Positions 27,210-35,704 of a DNA stretch of 64,000 nt are shown one piece after another. Under the pieces are notes generated by a model. That model made no database searches. It had not been told where the DNA came from and was given only the letters and a program-made list of their open reading frames with translations. Numbering within the stretch: position 1 is the stretch's first letter; every line of letters starts with the position of its first letter. A program made the translations under genes and the position numbers. Source of the stretch: Ricordea florida (taxonomy: Eukaryota > Cnidaria > Anthozoa > Corallimorpharia > Ricordeidae); the NCBI GenBank assembly GCA_949710005.1, contig OX453282.1, forward strand, positions 3,897,501-3,961,500, written 5' to 3'.

Positions 27210-28781
27210 CTATCGAAATAGATACCACGCCAACCCTCCACCGATAATTATAAATGTTAATATACGCACTTCATGCTCGCTTTGTGGATTGGTTTCATGT
27301 TGCGTAGTTACGTCCTGACCTTTGGTTGTCTTTTCATTTTGCGTTGGTAGGATTTTTGGTTTCGGATTTGTCTCAACTATTGAATGAGGTAACTTTAACT
27401 TTGAAGATCCCATTTTATGACTTATTCCAACAGGTTTTGATTCAGTGTTTAGGGAATTATTCACCCCAAATTTCATATCATTAGTCGCTTTCATAAGTTT
27501 GTTATTATATCCAACCACGCTCTCTGTATTTATGATCATATTACTTGGCATCAACCACAAACCTGGAGCAATAGCCAAATCAAGCCGTAATTTCGCTTCT
27601 TGTACAGCTAATTGATATCTTTGGATAGAACTAGAAATGTCATTCTCAATCACGCTACTTTCAAATAAAGCCAAGAATTCTTGTTGTGTCTCGATTGCTC
27701 CTCCACCATTACCATAAATCGAGTTTCTAGTGTTAACTTGTGCTCCCAATATACAGTAAACAAAAGCTTCGGCGGATCGATTCAATCTACCAAGTCCAGC
27801 TTTAGTGAGTCCATGTCCATTTGTAGGAATAAACCAAGCATATTTGAAATCAGCAAAGTCATCATTACGAATGAATGAGATTAGATCACCTTTTTCTTTC
27901 TTACCACCGTCATCAGCAAATTTACCGCCTTCACCGGGCCATTGGTCTGCTTCATGATCGTAATTTCTTACTACATGTACATTTTGGTATCCCCCGCCTT
28001 TCCCATGGTATCCAGAACCATAATCGAGAAATATATCTCCCAATCCTCCATTTCTACCACCTTTCCATCTAAAGTCTGTGTTTTTTGATATGCTAAATTC
28101 TGCACACAAACGTTGATATGCTACTTTACTATAGGGATTATTGTTTATTACAAAGGGCTGCTCATCAGGTAAGGGAAGGCCTAGTTCATACAGTATTCGT
28201 CTTATTGTGAAATATATATGAAACTTAATGAAGCTATTCACTACTTTGGGATAATTTAGACTTTCAAAAGGACTAATCCCGCAACCAGATGTTGCACACC
28301 AAACTGCAAAGTTAAGTTGCTGAGGCCAATAGTTCATATCTGGTGCATTCAACCATTTTCTACTTTGTTTACCAAACTTGAAAGTCACAACTTGATTGGT
28401 AAAAACATCACGCATCTTTGCTGTGAATTTCTTTGTATTTGAAACATATATATCTAGTGAGGTTAACATTTTTGTTATGTCAGTTGTAAAGTCATCAAAT
28501 TTAATAGCTGGTATAGGATAACTTTGGTTAGTCATGGTTAAGCTTTTTGGAAATGAATTCAAGTTCTTCGCTTCACTCAGTCCTAAATCTTGCCATAATA
28601 ATGTTTTCAAATTATTAGAAAGATTTTCAATCCATGTTTTCCCAGTAGGATCATCATTAGACATGACAGTCATCTCATTAACTTTCCACTTAATATATCC
28701 TCCAAATGAATCATTCACAAATGTAAATTTATCAAGGTCAACCTTTGGATACCTATTTCTAAAATCCGTCCATAGTGTCAT
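27210..28781 (-). CDS. Element B 523-aa C-terminally anchored protein
   Basis: The chosen start is the ATG at 28781 (MTLWTDFRNRYPKVDLDKF); the longer frame needs a GTG. Same domains as the element A copy: N-terminal WKVNEMTVMSNDDPTGKTW domain, NYWPQQLNFAVWCATSGCGI, the GHGLTKAGLGRLNRSAEAFV core, a low-complexity linker rich in Lys/Thr/Gln and a final LTFIIIGGGLAWYLFR anchor. The linker is where A, B and C differ most, as expected for a flexible stalk. Confidence 0.85.
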   Translation of the reverse strand: MTLWTDFRNRYPKVDLDKFTFVNDSFGGYIKWKVNEMTVMSNDDPTGKTWIENLSNNLKTLLWQDLGLSEAKNLNSFPKSLTMTNQSYPIPAIKFDDFTTDITKMLTSLDIYVSNTKKFTAKMRDVFTNQVVTFKFGKQSRKWLNAPDMNYWPQQLNFAVWCATSGCGISPFESLNYPKVVNSFIKFHIYFTIRRILYELGLPLPDEQPFVINNNPYSKVAYQRLCAEFSISKNTDFRWKGGRNGGLGDIFLDYGSGYHGKGGGYQNVHVVRNYDHEADQWPGEGGKFADDGGKKEKGDLISFIRNDDFADFKYAWFIPTNGHGLTKAGLGRLNRSAEAFVYCILGAQVNTRNSIYGNGGGAIETQQEFLALFESSVIENDISSSIQRYQLAVQEAKLRLDLAIAPGLWLMPSNMIINTESVVGYNNKLMKATNDMKFGVNNSLNTESKPVGISHKMGSSKLKLPHSIVETNPKPKILPTQNEKTTKGQDVTTQHETNPQSEHEVRILTFIIIGGGLAWYLFR

Positions 28782-28818
28782 TTTATTACTTTTGTAATAA
28801 GATGAAAAAGTCTTTAGA

Positions 28819-29040
28819 TTATAAATCACAAATATCTAATCCTAAATCTTTATAAAGTTGTTTTTTCATTTCAGGTTTTATTTTTCCAATCCATATAATT
28901 TTTTTAGCGCGTTTACCATAAAACATAATTTTTTCTCCATTAACTTTCCATTTAATATATACAATATATATACAATCTTCATATACAAATTGGCTTAGAT
29001 CAGCTTTTGGAAAGGCTTTTTTAAAAATATAAAATGACAT
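28819..29040 (-). CDS. Element B standalone N-terminal-domain paralogue (73 aa)
   Basis: A small frame (MSFYIFKKAFPKADLSQFVY ... YIKWKVNGEKIMFYG ... KKQLYKDLGLDICDL) aligns with the first ~72 residues of the 523-aa protein that follows it. It ends where that domain ends. It may be a partial tandem duplication retained as a separate small protein, or a remnant. The open frame and ATG start argue for a real gene; no copy was seen in A or C. Confidence 0.6.
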   Translation of the reverse strand: MSFYIFKKAFPKADLSQFVYEDCIYIVYIKWKVNGEKIMFYGKRAKKIIWIGKIKPEMKKQLYKDLGLDICDL

Positions 29041-29087
29041 TTTAAATTAACATCTCTCTTTTTTAAATCTAATTTCAAATGAAAAAT

Positions 29088-29684
29088 TTATTGTCTTGGT
29101 GCAGTTAGCTCTTTTAATAGATCTGCACGAACTTCTCTTCTTATCTGCGACATGTTTAAGTTTTTTTCAGTATCTCTCCTAAATTTTTGCCGGATTTCTA
29201 GTTTTAGTTTTTGAAACTTTTCCAACTCTGCTAAAATTATGGAAAATTCTTGATCAGATATAACATTATCTTTCAAAGCCTTTGAAACCAAGTCATTTAT
29301 GGTGTTTAATTTTGATTTTGCAATTGCAGCGGTTTGTTCGTGTTTACTAACTTTATTTGAAAGTCTTTTTGATGCTGCACCAAATCCAACAGATAATCCG
29401 CCACAAATTCCACCCACAACACCCAAAGGCACGCCAATAATAGCTCCAAAACCGGTAAGAGAAGTTCCAAGTCCACTTGCTGATAGAATAACAGAAAGCA
29501 CACCACTACAAACACTGATTTTTGTAAATATTCCTCTAACCCTATTATATTTTTTCCTTACATCTTCATAATGTTTAATTTCTCTCTCAAGATTTTGTAA
29601 TACTTCGCTTGATTTTTGTAGTCTGAAATTAATAGGATCTGTATTATTAGGTAATCCAGGGTAAATTCTGTTGTATTCATCCAT
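29088..29684 (-). CDS. Element B 198-aa glycine-rich membrane protein
   Basis: Same length and layout as 20906-21502: MDEYNRIYPGLP start, charged helix, Gly-rich hydrophobic block (GTSLTGFGAIIGVPLGVVGG), helical tail ending in RREVRADLLKEL. Preceded by the reverse complement of TTTAAAGAT at 29706-29715. It is intact, unlike the copy in C. Confidence 0.82.
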   Translation of the reverse strand: MDEYNRIYPGLPNNTDPINFRLQKSSEVLQNLEREIKHYEDVRKKYNRVRGIFTKISVCSGVLSVILSASGLGTSLTGFGAIIGVPLGVVGGICGGLSVGFGAASKRLSNKVSKHEQTAAIAKSKLNTINDLVSKALKDNVISDQEFSIILAELEKFQKLKLEIRQKFRRDTEKNLNMSQIRREVRADLLKELTAPRQ

Positions 29685-29722
29685 ATTATATTTTACTACT
29701 CAACATGTTATCTTTAAATTTG

Positions 29723-30952
29723 TTACTTTCTCTTTTTTATACTTTCAACAAAATACAAAACCACAGCCATTATCAAAAGCCATGCATTCTTACCTAAAAA
29801 TCCAATAACTTCGCCAGCTGTTTTAAATAGAAAGCTAACTATTGCGCCAACCATTCCCGGCAATATTTCACCGAGTTTTTTACCTAAAGTTTTCAAACCA
29901 TTACCTACACCTTTTCCTAAAGTAGATAGCCCTTTAGAAAGATTAGAAACTATAACACCAATTATAACACCAACAGCGCTAACAACAGCAAATACTGTAA
30001 ACCCATACTTTTTAAAGATGTATTTTAATCTCTCACGTAATGGTAAATTTTTAAGTATTTCTTCTTTTCGACTCTCAATATCTGATATTTGTTCTTCTAT
30101 ATAAATTGTTTTATTTCTAATTTGTTCATTTAATTTATCAACCTCTGATTGTAATCGCTCTTTACTTTGCTCTAAATTTGATAAATTTAATTTACCATTC
30201 TTATATTTGTCTATTTCTTCTTTGTATAATTTTACTTCGTCCAAAAGCTTCTCACCTTGTATTTTTAATTCTATATTCTGTTTAACAGTTTGATCAAAAA
30301 GAGTTTTATTCTCTGATTTTTCTACCTGCTGTTTCTCAATGAATTCACGAAGTTCTTTTTCTCTTTCTACATATTGGTTAATCTCATCTGTACGAGTTGC
30401 TAAAAGCGATTCTATTCCTTGTACAGCATTAAGTAAATCCTTATGTTGTTCATTAACTTCATTCAATTGTGATACGACATCATTATATTTATTCAACATG
30501 CTTTCATAATCAGCACCTAGAGATTTTCTCATTGTTTTTGGTAAATTTTCAATATTAAGATTTCCATATTTATCAACCACTGTATGCGGCGCAGAATTAC
30601 TCCTATTACTAAATCTAACGATTAAACTACCATCTTCTCCAAATGTTACATTAAATGTTCCGTCTTCTGGATTGTAATTTGGCAAATATCGTTTTAGTTC
30701 TTGCCCCGCTTCTCTCCTTCTATCATATTTCTCATCTCTTTCTCTAATATTTGCCGGGTTTTTCTCTTCATCTTTTATTTCCCATTGAAGCCTTTTTCTT
30801 TCAGCCATATATTCTGAATAACCAAGATATCCTTGATCAACAGATGTAGATGTATTTGGACTTTGGTAAAATGTGTCATCACCATCATCATCATTATCAT
30901 CATCATCTACTTTTGGTAAATCCTCTAATGGTAAATCTCCTGCTTCTGCCAT
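29723..30952 (-). CDS. Element B 409-aa coiled-coil/membrane protein
   Basis: Intact form of the gene broken in A. Residues 1-110 are acidic and disordered (Asp run DDDDNDDDGDD). A KRYLPNYNPEDGTF block follows, then a long coiled coil (~150-300). The C-terminal ~95 residues start at KYGFTVFAVVSAVGVIIGVI and include a Gly/Lys-rich amphipathic stretch (LGKGVGNGLKTLGKKLGEIL) and a last membrane span (NAWLLIMAVVLYFVE) with a basic tail. The C-terminal block is the best conserved part and could insert into or disturb membranes; function unproven. Confidence 0.82.
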   Translation of the reverse strand: MAEAGDLPLEDLPKVDDDDNDDDGDDTFYQSPNTSTSVDQGYLGYSEYMAERKRLQWEIKDEEKNPANIRERDEKYDRRREAGQELKRYLPNYNPEDGTFNVTFGEDGSLIVRFSNRSNSAPHTVVDKYGNLNIENLPKTMRKSLGADYESMLNKYNDVVSQLNEVNEQHKDLLNAVQGIESLLATRTDEINQYVEREKELREFIEKQQVEKSENKTLFDQTVKQNIELKIQGEKLLDEVKLYKEEIDKYKNGKLNLSNLEQSKERLQSEVDKLNEQIRNKTIYIEEQISDIESRKEEILKNLPLRERLKYIFKKYGFTVFAVVSAVGVIIGVIVSNLSKGLSTLGKGVGNGLKTLGKKLGEILPGMVGAIVSFLFKTAGEVIGFLGKNAWLLIMAVVLYFVESIKKRK

Positions 30953-31007
30953 ATTTAGATTTTTTACTCATCAGTAAGAAATCTTTAAACTAATCACATA
31001 CAATTAC

Positions 31008-31406
31008 CTAAAATAATTTACTAGCTATGTAACCCAATGCCAACATACCTCCACCCACATATGCCATTTCACCCATCTTTTGATTATCGCCGGGTTTATA
31101 ATAATCAGAGAATTTAGGTTCATTCATTTGTTCATATAATGCAAATTGTTCATTTGTAGTTGAAATATTTTTTGATGCTTGATATTTTTCATCTTTTTTC
31201 TTTATTTTCCAATCCATTAGTTTTTGTCTTTTTTCCTGATATTCTGCATAATCTCTTTGATATTTTTCCATTGCTTTATCGTGTCTTATTTTTTCCGTAT
31301 CAGTTTTATTTCCTGATAAATATTTTGCGAGATATGATCCACCAACAAATGCTGTTGAGTTTAATACTGCTCCACCAACCATCATTGCTATTGAAACAAA
31401 TGCCAT
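31008..31406 (-). CDS. Element B 132-aa protein with terminal membrane segments
   Basis: Homologue of 18867-19259. N-terminal VSIAMMVGGAVLNSTAFVGG and C-terminal MAYVGGGMLALGYIASKLF hydrophobic segments flank a charged coiled middle. Intact. Confidence 0.8.
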   Translation of the reverse strand: MAFVSIAMMVGGAVLNSTAFVGGSYLAKYLSGNKTDTEKIRHDKAMEKYQRDYAEYQEKRQKLMDWKIKKKDEKYQASKNISTTNEQFALYEQMNEPKFSDYYKPGDNQKMGEMAYVGGGMLALGYIASKLF

Positions 31407-31417
31407 TTTTATATTCG

Positions 31418-31636
31418 TTAATTTGGAAGTATCTTTTGTTCCTCTAAATATGTTTTTAGATACATACTACCCGATAATACAGCCACCCATTTTGCGTAAT
31501 TTGTAATACTTGAGGATGGGTCATTCATAAATGATTCTTTCATCATCTTTTTAGCTACATATCCAACTCCGGCTGCTAATCCAATAAGGACTGCAGAATC
31601 AGTAACAGTTTTCACAAGTTTATTTTCGGTTGACAT
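31418..31636 (-). CDS. Element B 72-aa membrane protein
   Basis: Homologue of 18625-18843, same length, differing at a few residues only (MMKESF for ALKESF, EEQKILPN tail). Two hydrophobic segments. The reversed motif lies at 31656-31675. Confidence 0.8.
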   Translation of the reverse strand: MSTENKLVKTVTDSAVLIGLAAGVGYVAKKMMKESFMNDPSSSITNYAKWVAVLSGSMYLKTYLEEQKILPN

Positions 31637-31688
31637 GATTTTTTACTACATCAGTAAGAAATCTTTAGATGACTTTTAGGAGATTAAA

Positions 31689-32135
31689 TTACATCATTCC
31701 AATTTTTGGTCTATCTATCGGTTGTGGTTGTGTTGGTTGTGGTAATTGTGGAACTTGCGATAAATCTGGTATCCTATTTTTATATTCAGTGTATCCATCT
31801 CTAGCTTTTTCCCGATATCTCATAAAAAGATCAAATGCTGTAAAACCTAATCCAACAATAGATAAAACAGTAGTAAAAGATAACTCTGGCATCCATGATT
31901 TTGATTCACTATATGTATTTTCATTTTGCTCTTCTTCCTGTTTCATTTTTTCTTCACGTTTCATTTGCTCCTCGGCACGCTGTGTCTCTCTAGCTAATGC
32001 TTCTTTTGCTTTTTTATTATATTCAGCTAATTTCTTACCTGCTGCTACTTTTTTAGGATCTTTCTCTTTCTTTTTTGAATCTTTCTTTTCAGGTGTAGGG
32101 TCTGCTGTAATTTGCTCAACAACTTCTTCTGACAT
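31689..32135 (-). CDS. Element B 148-aa Lys/Glu-rich protein with one membrane segment
   Basis: Homologue of 18154-18582. It keeps MSEEVVEQIT, KEKDPKKVAAGKKLAEYNKK and the membrane helix FTTVLSIVGLGFTAFDLFMR. It has extra charged residues after the helix and a Pro/Gln-rich tail. Confidence 0.78.
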   Translation of the reverse strand: MSEEVVEQITADPTPEKKDSKKKEKDPKKVAAGKKLAEYNKKAKEALARETQRAEEQMKREEKMKQEEEQNENTYSESKSWMPELSFTTVLSIVGLGFTAFDLFMRYREKARDGYTEYKNRIPDLSQVPQLPQPTQPQPIDRPKIGMM

Positions 32136-32171
32136 TATTATTTTTTATTTCCAAAGTAAAGAATCTTTAAA

Positions 32172-32687
32172 TCAGTTGTTCTCAGTTACAAGCTCAGTTG
32201 TGTTAGAATCATCTGTAATTGAAACTTGTTGATTTTTGTTGAATTTTATGTGTTTAGCAACCTGAAATATACCACTAGCAAGTGCTGCCAATCTTCCTGC
32301 TTTCAATGCTAATAGTCCTACAATGTTTGTTAGTTCACGATTAACCAAATCATCATTCTTCAAATCCAAACAAAGAGCTTCTATATCATCAACTGGAACC
32401 ATGTAAGAAATAATTTTAGAAATTAATTGAAGGGATGAATCAACCACTCCACCACTAATTTTCTTACCCATTACCGCTTGATAACGATTAAAATACTTTT
32501 CAATATCTTTTGCTGTTAATTTTTTTACATCACCCAGACTCATATCAACCCCTAAATATTCCTTTGTTGTTCCTAAGGTTGCGAGAATAGCTAGTGATTC
32601 CTGTTTAATTTCAAGTTCATTATCATCTTTTACCTCATCTTTTACCTCATCTTTTTCATCACTAATATAATCTTCAACTTCTGTCAT
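32172..32687 (-). CDS. Element B conserved 171-aa protein, function unknown
   Basis: Homologue of 17575-18108. Acidic start (VEDYISDEKDEVKDEVKD), then GVDMSLGDVKKLTAKDIEKY, VVDSSLQLISKIISYMVPVD and LTNIVGLLALKAGRLAALAS. Intact. It lies directly after the ATPase gene. Confidence 0.77.
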   Translation of the reverse strand: MTEVEDYISDEKDEVKDEVKDDNELEIKQESLAILATLGTTKEYLGVDMSLGDVKKLTAKDIEKYFNRYQAVMGKKISGGVVDSSLQLISKIISYMVPVDDIEALCLDLKNDDLVNRELTNIVGLLALKAGRLAALASGIFQVAKHIKFNKNQQVSITDDSNTTELVTENN

Positions 32688-32723
32688 CTTTTAATTTTCT
32701 AATAATACAAAGATTCTTTTAAA

Positions 32724-33368
32724 TCAGCTACGCGGAACGAAGGAAATCGTCGAAGGGATCTCTAAATAACAATTGAATGGGTAACGTAAACATAAACATA
32801 GTCTAGAATATTTTTCAGTTTTTAATAATTTCATAAATTTTTTACATGATTCATAATCCAAATCGCCTCCATAATCTTCAAAAAACATCTTCATACCTTT
32901 CTGCGACGGATTATGAAATGAGACCACACAAGCCACATTTTCTCGGAAAGGTTTTGCAATTGATGTTAATTGCTGAGTGAGAACCCAAACTGATAAACCA
33001 TGATGCCTTCCGGAGAATGCCAAATCTATAAACTTGTTTGATCGCTTCTTCAGATCATTAGATACAGCGCAATCGTCTAAAATTATTAATGTGTTTGTTC
33101 CAGAGAATAAAGTTTGACAATCAGTTAATAATTCATTAATCTCGTCAATATTACTAGCATCGGGTGACAATACATAGAAATGTTTATCTCCGCGGGCAAA
33201 ATTATGATATGTTTTATTTTTAGAATAAGTTGGGCATATTAAAACAATGTAATCAAAAATTTTTCGGAATGGGCCTCGGAGTTGATCAATGATGTATTTT
33301 GTTTTTCCACAATTTGTTGGTCCAGTTATGATACAATGGAATGGTATTTTTTCTCGTAGTTCTTCCAT
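32724..33368 (-). CDS. Element B genome-packaging ATPase (A32-like)
   Basis: 214 residues. Walker A GPTNCGKT (16-23), Walker B LIILDD, and the GRHHGLSVWVLTQQLTSIAK signature are identical to element A. Six extra C-terminal residues (SFVPRS) relative to A and C. All catalytic residues are present. Confidence 0.9.
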   Translation of the reverse strand: MEELREKIPFHCIITGPTNCGKTKYIIDQLRGPFRKIFDYIVLICPTYSKNKTYHNFARGDKHFYVLSPDASNIDEINELLTDCQTLFSGTNTLIILDDCAVSNDLKKRSNKFIDLAFSGRHHGLSVWVLTQQLTSIAKPFRENVACVVSFHNPSQKGMKMFFEDYGGDLDYESCKKFMKLLKTEKYSRLCLCLRYPFNCYLEIPSTISFVPRS

Positions 33369-33397
33369 GATTTTGTATCATAACATAAGGTTTTAAG

Positions 33398-34642
33398 TCA
33401 GTACTTAATTGATCTCAAACTCGAATTCATAATTTCCATCATTGCATCGGCTACAACAAACATATAACAGGTTACAGTTCCAGATCCGCTTTGTTTTCTT
33501 TTAATTTCTAGTTTTACCCCATCCCTTGTATTGTTTAAAACCAAACCTCCTCCATGAATATCATTATCAGGGTGAGTTCTCAAATCAACCCATAATGCAA
33601 ACTTGTCATAATAAAAATCCTTTTCTTTCATGTCAATCCTGCTCCTCCCTTCAGTCGGTCCAAATCTTTTCTTAACTGACTCCCAGATATCAGAAGGTAT
33701 CATTCCCTTAGAGTATAAACGATTTGGTACTCCATCAACATCTATATTGATCGAGGTGATCCCTGGATTGTAAAAACTTTCAGAGTTTCGAGCACCAGCA
33801 GTGTTGGGTAATTTAAACAAAAATAATATTCCTGTCATTGACCTTCTAGGTAGATTAATATGCTGGTTAATAACAGTGTCCCCGCTTATGGAAAAAGTAA
33901 AAGTTTTGTGTAGAGTAACATTTTCGTAAAAGAATCCTTTTCCAACCTGATAAGCTGCTTGTGCCTCGCGAGACAAGTATTCGCTTGAAATGGAAGAATA
34001 TTCTAACTCTAGGTTTTTGATTGAATATGAGGGGGTCTTTGTAGTATCAGAAAAAACAACAATATTAGAAACTGGAGCCAGCGTAATCTCAAAGATTAGA
34101 TGATGATCTAGAGCTTTTGGATAGAAAACTCCGTGATCTTTTAGAATAGGGTGATTTAGTGGAATATGATACTTGGTATTATGTACTGATGCAAGAGCTA
34201 CTTCCCTAACATCTTGAGTTTTCTTATCACCAGCATTTGTCCTTAGTTTTCTCATGTTTTCTGAAGAAATACCTTGTCTTAATTTATCCCCGCGATCCTC
34301 ATCTGATAAAAATAAATCATGATATGTTTGAAATAGATCGTATCTTTGGGTATCCTGTAATGTTTCACCACCAAAAAGAACCCTTAATCTGGATACAAGA
34401 TTACTGCCAACATTATTCACAAGGGTGTTATTAGCATGCCCATCAACTTCCAAATCAAAAAGTAGAGATACACTTCCTGGTACAATCACTAAATTATCAG
34501 AAAGTTTAGGAATATTTATATATAATGTTTCTCCGGGGCTGGCCGAGGATGGATTTAATGTAATTCTATTCAAAGTTGATTCTGCTTTCAACCCAAATGG
34601 TTCTCGTGGAATTCTGTTTGGATTAATTTTTTCAGACGTCAT
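33398..34642 (-). CDS. Element B major capsid protein candidate
   Basis: 414 residues, open throughout and readily aligned with A along its length (NRIPREPFGLKAESTLNRIT, IPLNHPILKDHGVFYPKAL, INLPRRSMTGILFLF, FALWVDLRTHPDN). A six-residue insert (TEGRSR) occurs near residue 327. Same inferred double jelly-roll role; it shares the 33-bp divergent gap with integrase. Confidence 0.65.
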   Translation of the reverse strand: MTSEKINPNRIPREPFGLKAESTLNRITLNPSSASPGETLYINIPKLSDNLVIVPGSVSLLFDLEVDGHANNTLVNNVGSNLVSRLRVLFGGETLQDTQRYDLFQTYHDLFLSDEDRGDKLRQGISSENMRKLRTNAGDKKTQDVREVALASVHNTKYHIPLNHPILKDHGVFYPKALDHHLIFEITLAPVSNIVVFSDTTKTPSYSIKNLELEYSSISSEYLSREAQAAYQVGKGFFYENVTLHKTFTFSISGDTVINQHINLPRRSMTGILFLFKLPNTAGARNSESFYNPGITSINIDVDGVPNRLYSKGMIPSDIWESVKKRFGPTEGRSRIDMKEKDFYYDKFALWVDLRTHPDNDIHGGGLVLNNTRDGVKLEIKRKQSGSGTVTCYMFVVADAMMEIMNSSLRSIKY

Positions 34643-34675
34643 TGTAATTTATAAGATACTTTGGTTAATCTTTAA
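34643..34675. promoter_or_regulatory. Integrase/capsid divergent promoter region, element B
   Basis: The 33-bp gap contains TTAATCTTTAA abutting the integrase ATG and ATTTATAAGATAC toward capsid. It is closely similar to 15613-15645. Confidence 0.5.
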
Positions 34676-35704
34676 ATGAGTAACGAAAAGATATCAAAAA
34701 TATCTGTGAAGCCGGGCTCGCCGATACTTTCAAAAATATATTATTCAACTGAAGGATATTGGAAAGGATATTCTGCAATTCCTAAATTAGCTAAAAAAGC
34801 AAATGTAAGTGAAGATTCTGCAAAACAATGGTTGCAAAAACAAGCAATATGGCAAATATATCTTCCAACTCCAAAATATATACCTAGACCGCACTGGGTG
34901 GCGGATAAACCTAATCGTATTCACCAAGCAGATTTATTATTTTTACCGCATGATAGAGTTGGAAGAAAAACATATCGTTATGCATTAGTTGTGGTTGATG
35001 TAGCCAGCAGATACAAAGATGCTGAAGCATTAACCTCAAAAGAAAGTAGGGAAATTTCAAATTCTTTTGAAAAAATATATTCTAGAAAGTTAAAATATCC
35101 TAAAACATTAATGATTGACCCTGGAAAAGAATTTATGGGCGAAGTTTCCAAACTTATGAATTATCATAATGTGAAAATACAGAGAAGTGAAGCCGGAAAT
35201 CATAGAGCTCAGGCGTTTGTAGAAAACGCAAACAGAATATTAGGTGAAAGATTATTTAGTCATCAATATGCACAAGAAATGATTAGTGATGAAAGGTCTA
35301 GAGTATGGGTAAAACGATTACCTGATATTTTGAAAACTTTGAATAATACACCAACAAGAATAACTGGCAAAGAGCCTGATAAAGCTATAAAAATGAAAGA
35401 GGTTGATATCAAACCTAAAAGTTATAAGCGAGTTGTGGGTCTTGATGAGGTTAGATTACCAATTGAGGTAAGTGTTAGATATTTATTATCTCCGGGCGAG
35501 ATTGAGGGTGGTGAAAAAAGACGAGCCACAGATCCTATTTGGAGCATAAAAGTTTATTATATTTCCGGAAGTAAGGTTTCTCCTAATCAACCTGTTTTAT
35601 ATTTTTTACAAGACGGACCAAGACGAGGTTTTGTAAGGGAGGAGCTTCAAGTTGTGCCTTATGATACTGAGTTACCGCCAGATTCTGTTTTGAAGCCGTT
35701 TTAA
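34676..35704 (+). CDS. Element B integrase (DD35E)
   Basis: 342 residues. It carries about 14 extra N-terminal residues (ISKISVKPGSPI) compared with A and C. Catalytic D86, D148 and E183 keep the 35-residue spacing. One difference near the catalytic Glu: FVENANRIL instead of FVERANRTL. The C-terminal RRATDPIWSIKVYYISGSK block is conserved. It overlaps the polymerase stop by four bases, tail to tail. Confidence 0.92.
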   Translation: MSNEKISKISVKPGSPILSKIYYSTEGYWKGYSAIPKLAKKANVSEDSAKQWLQKQAIWQIYLPTPKYIPRPHWVADKPNRIHQADLLFLPHDRVGRKTYRYALVVVDVASRYKDAEALTSKESREISNSFEKIYSRKLKYPKTLMIDPGKEFMGEVSKLMNYHNVKIQRSEAGNHRAQAFVENANRILGERLFSHQYAQEMISDERSRVWVKRLPDILKTLNNTPTRITGKEPDKAIKMKEVDIKPKSYKRVVGLDEVRLPIEVSVRYLLSPGEIEGGEKRRATDPIWSIKVYYISGSKVSPNQPVLYFLQDGPRRGFVREELQVVPYDTELPPDSVLKPF

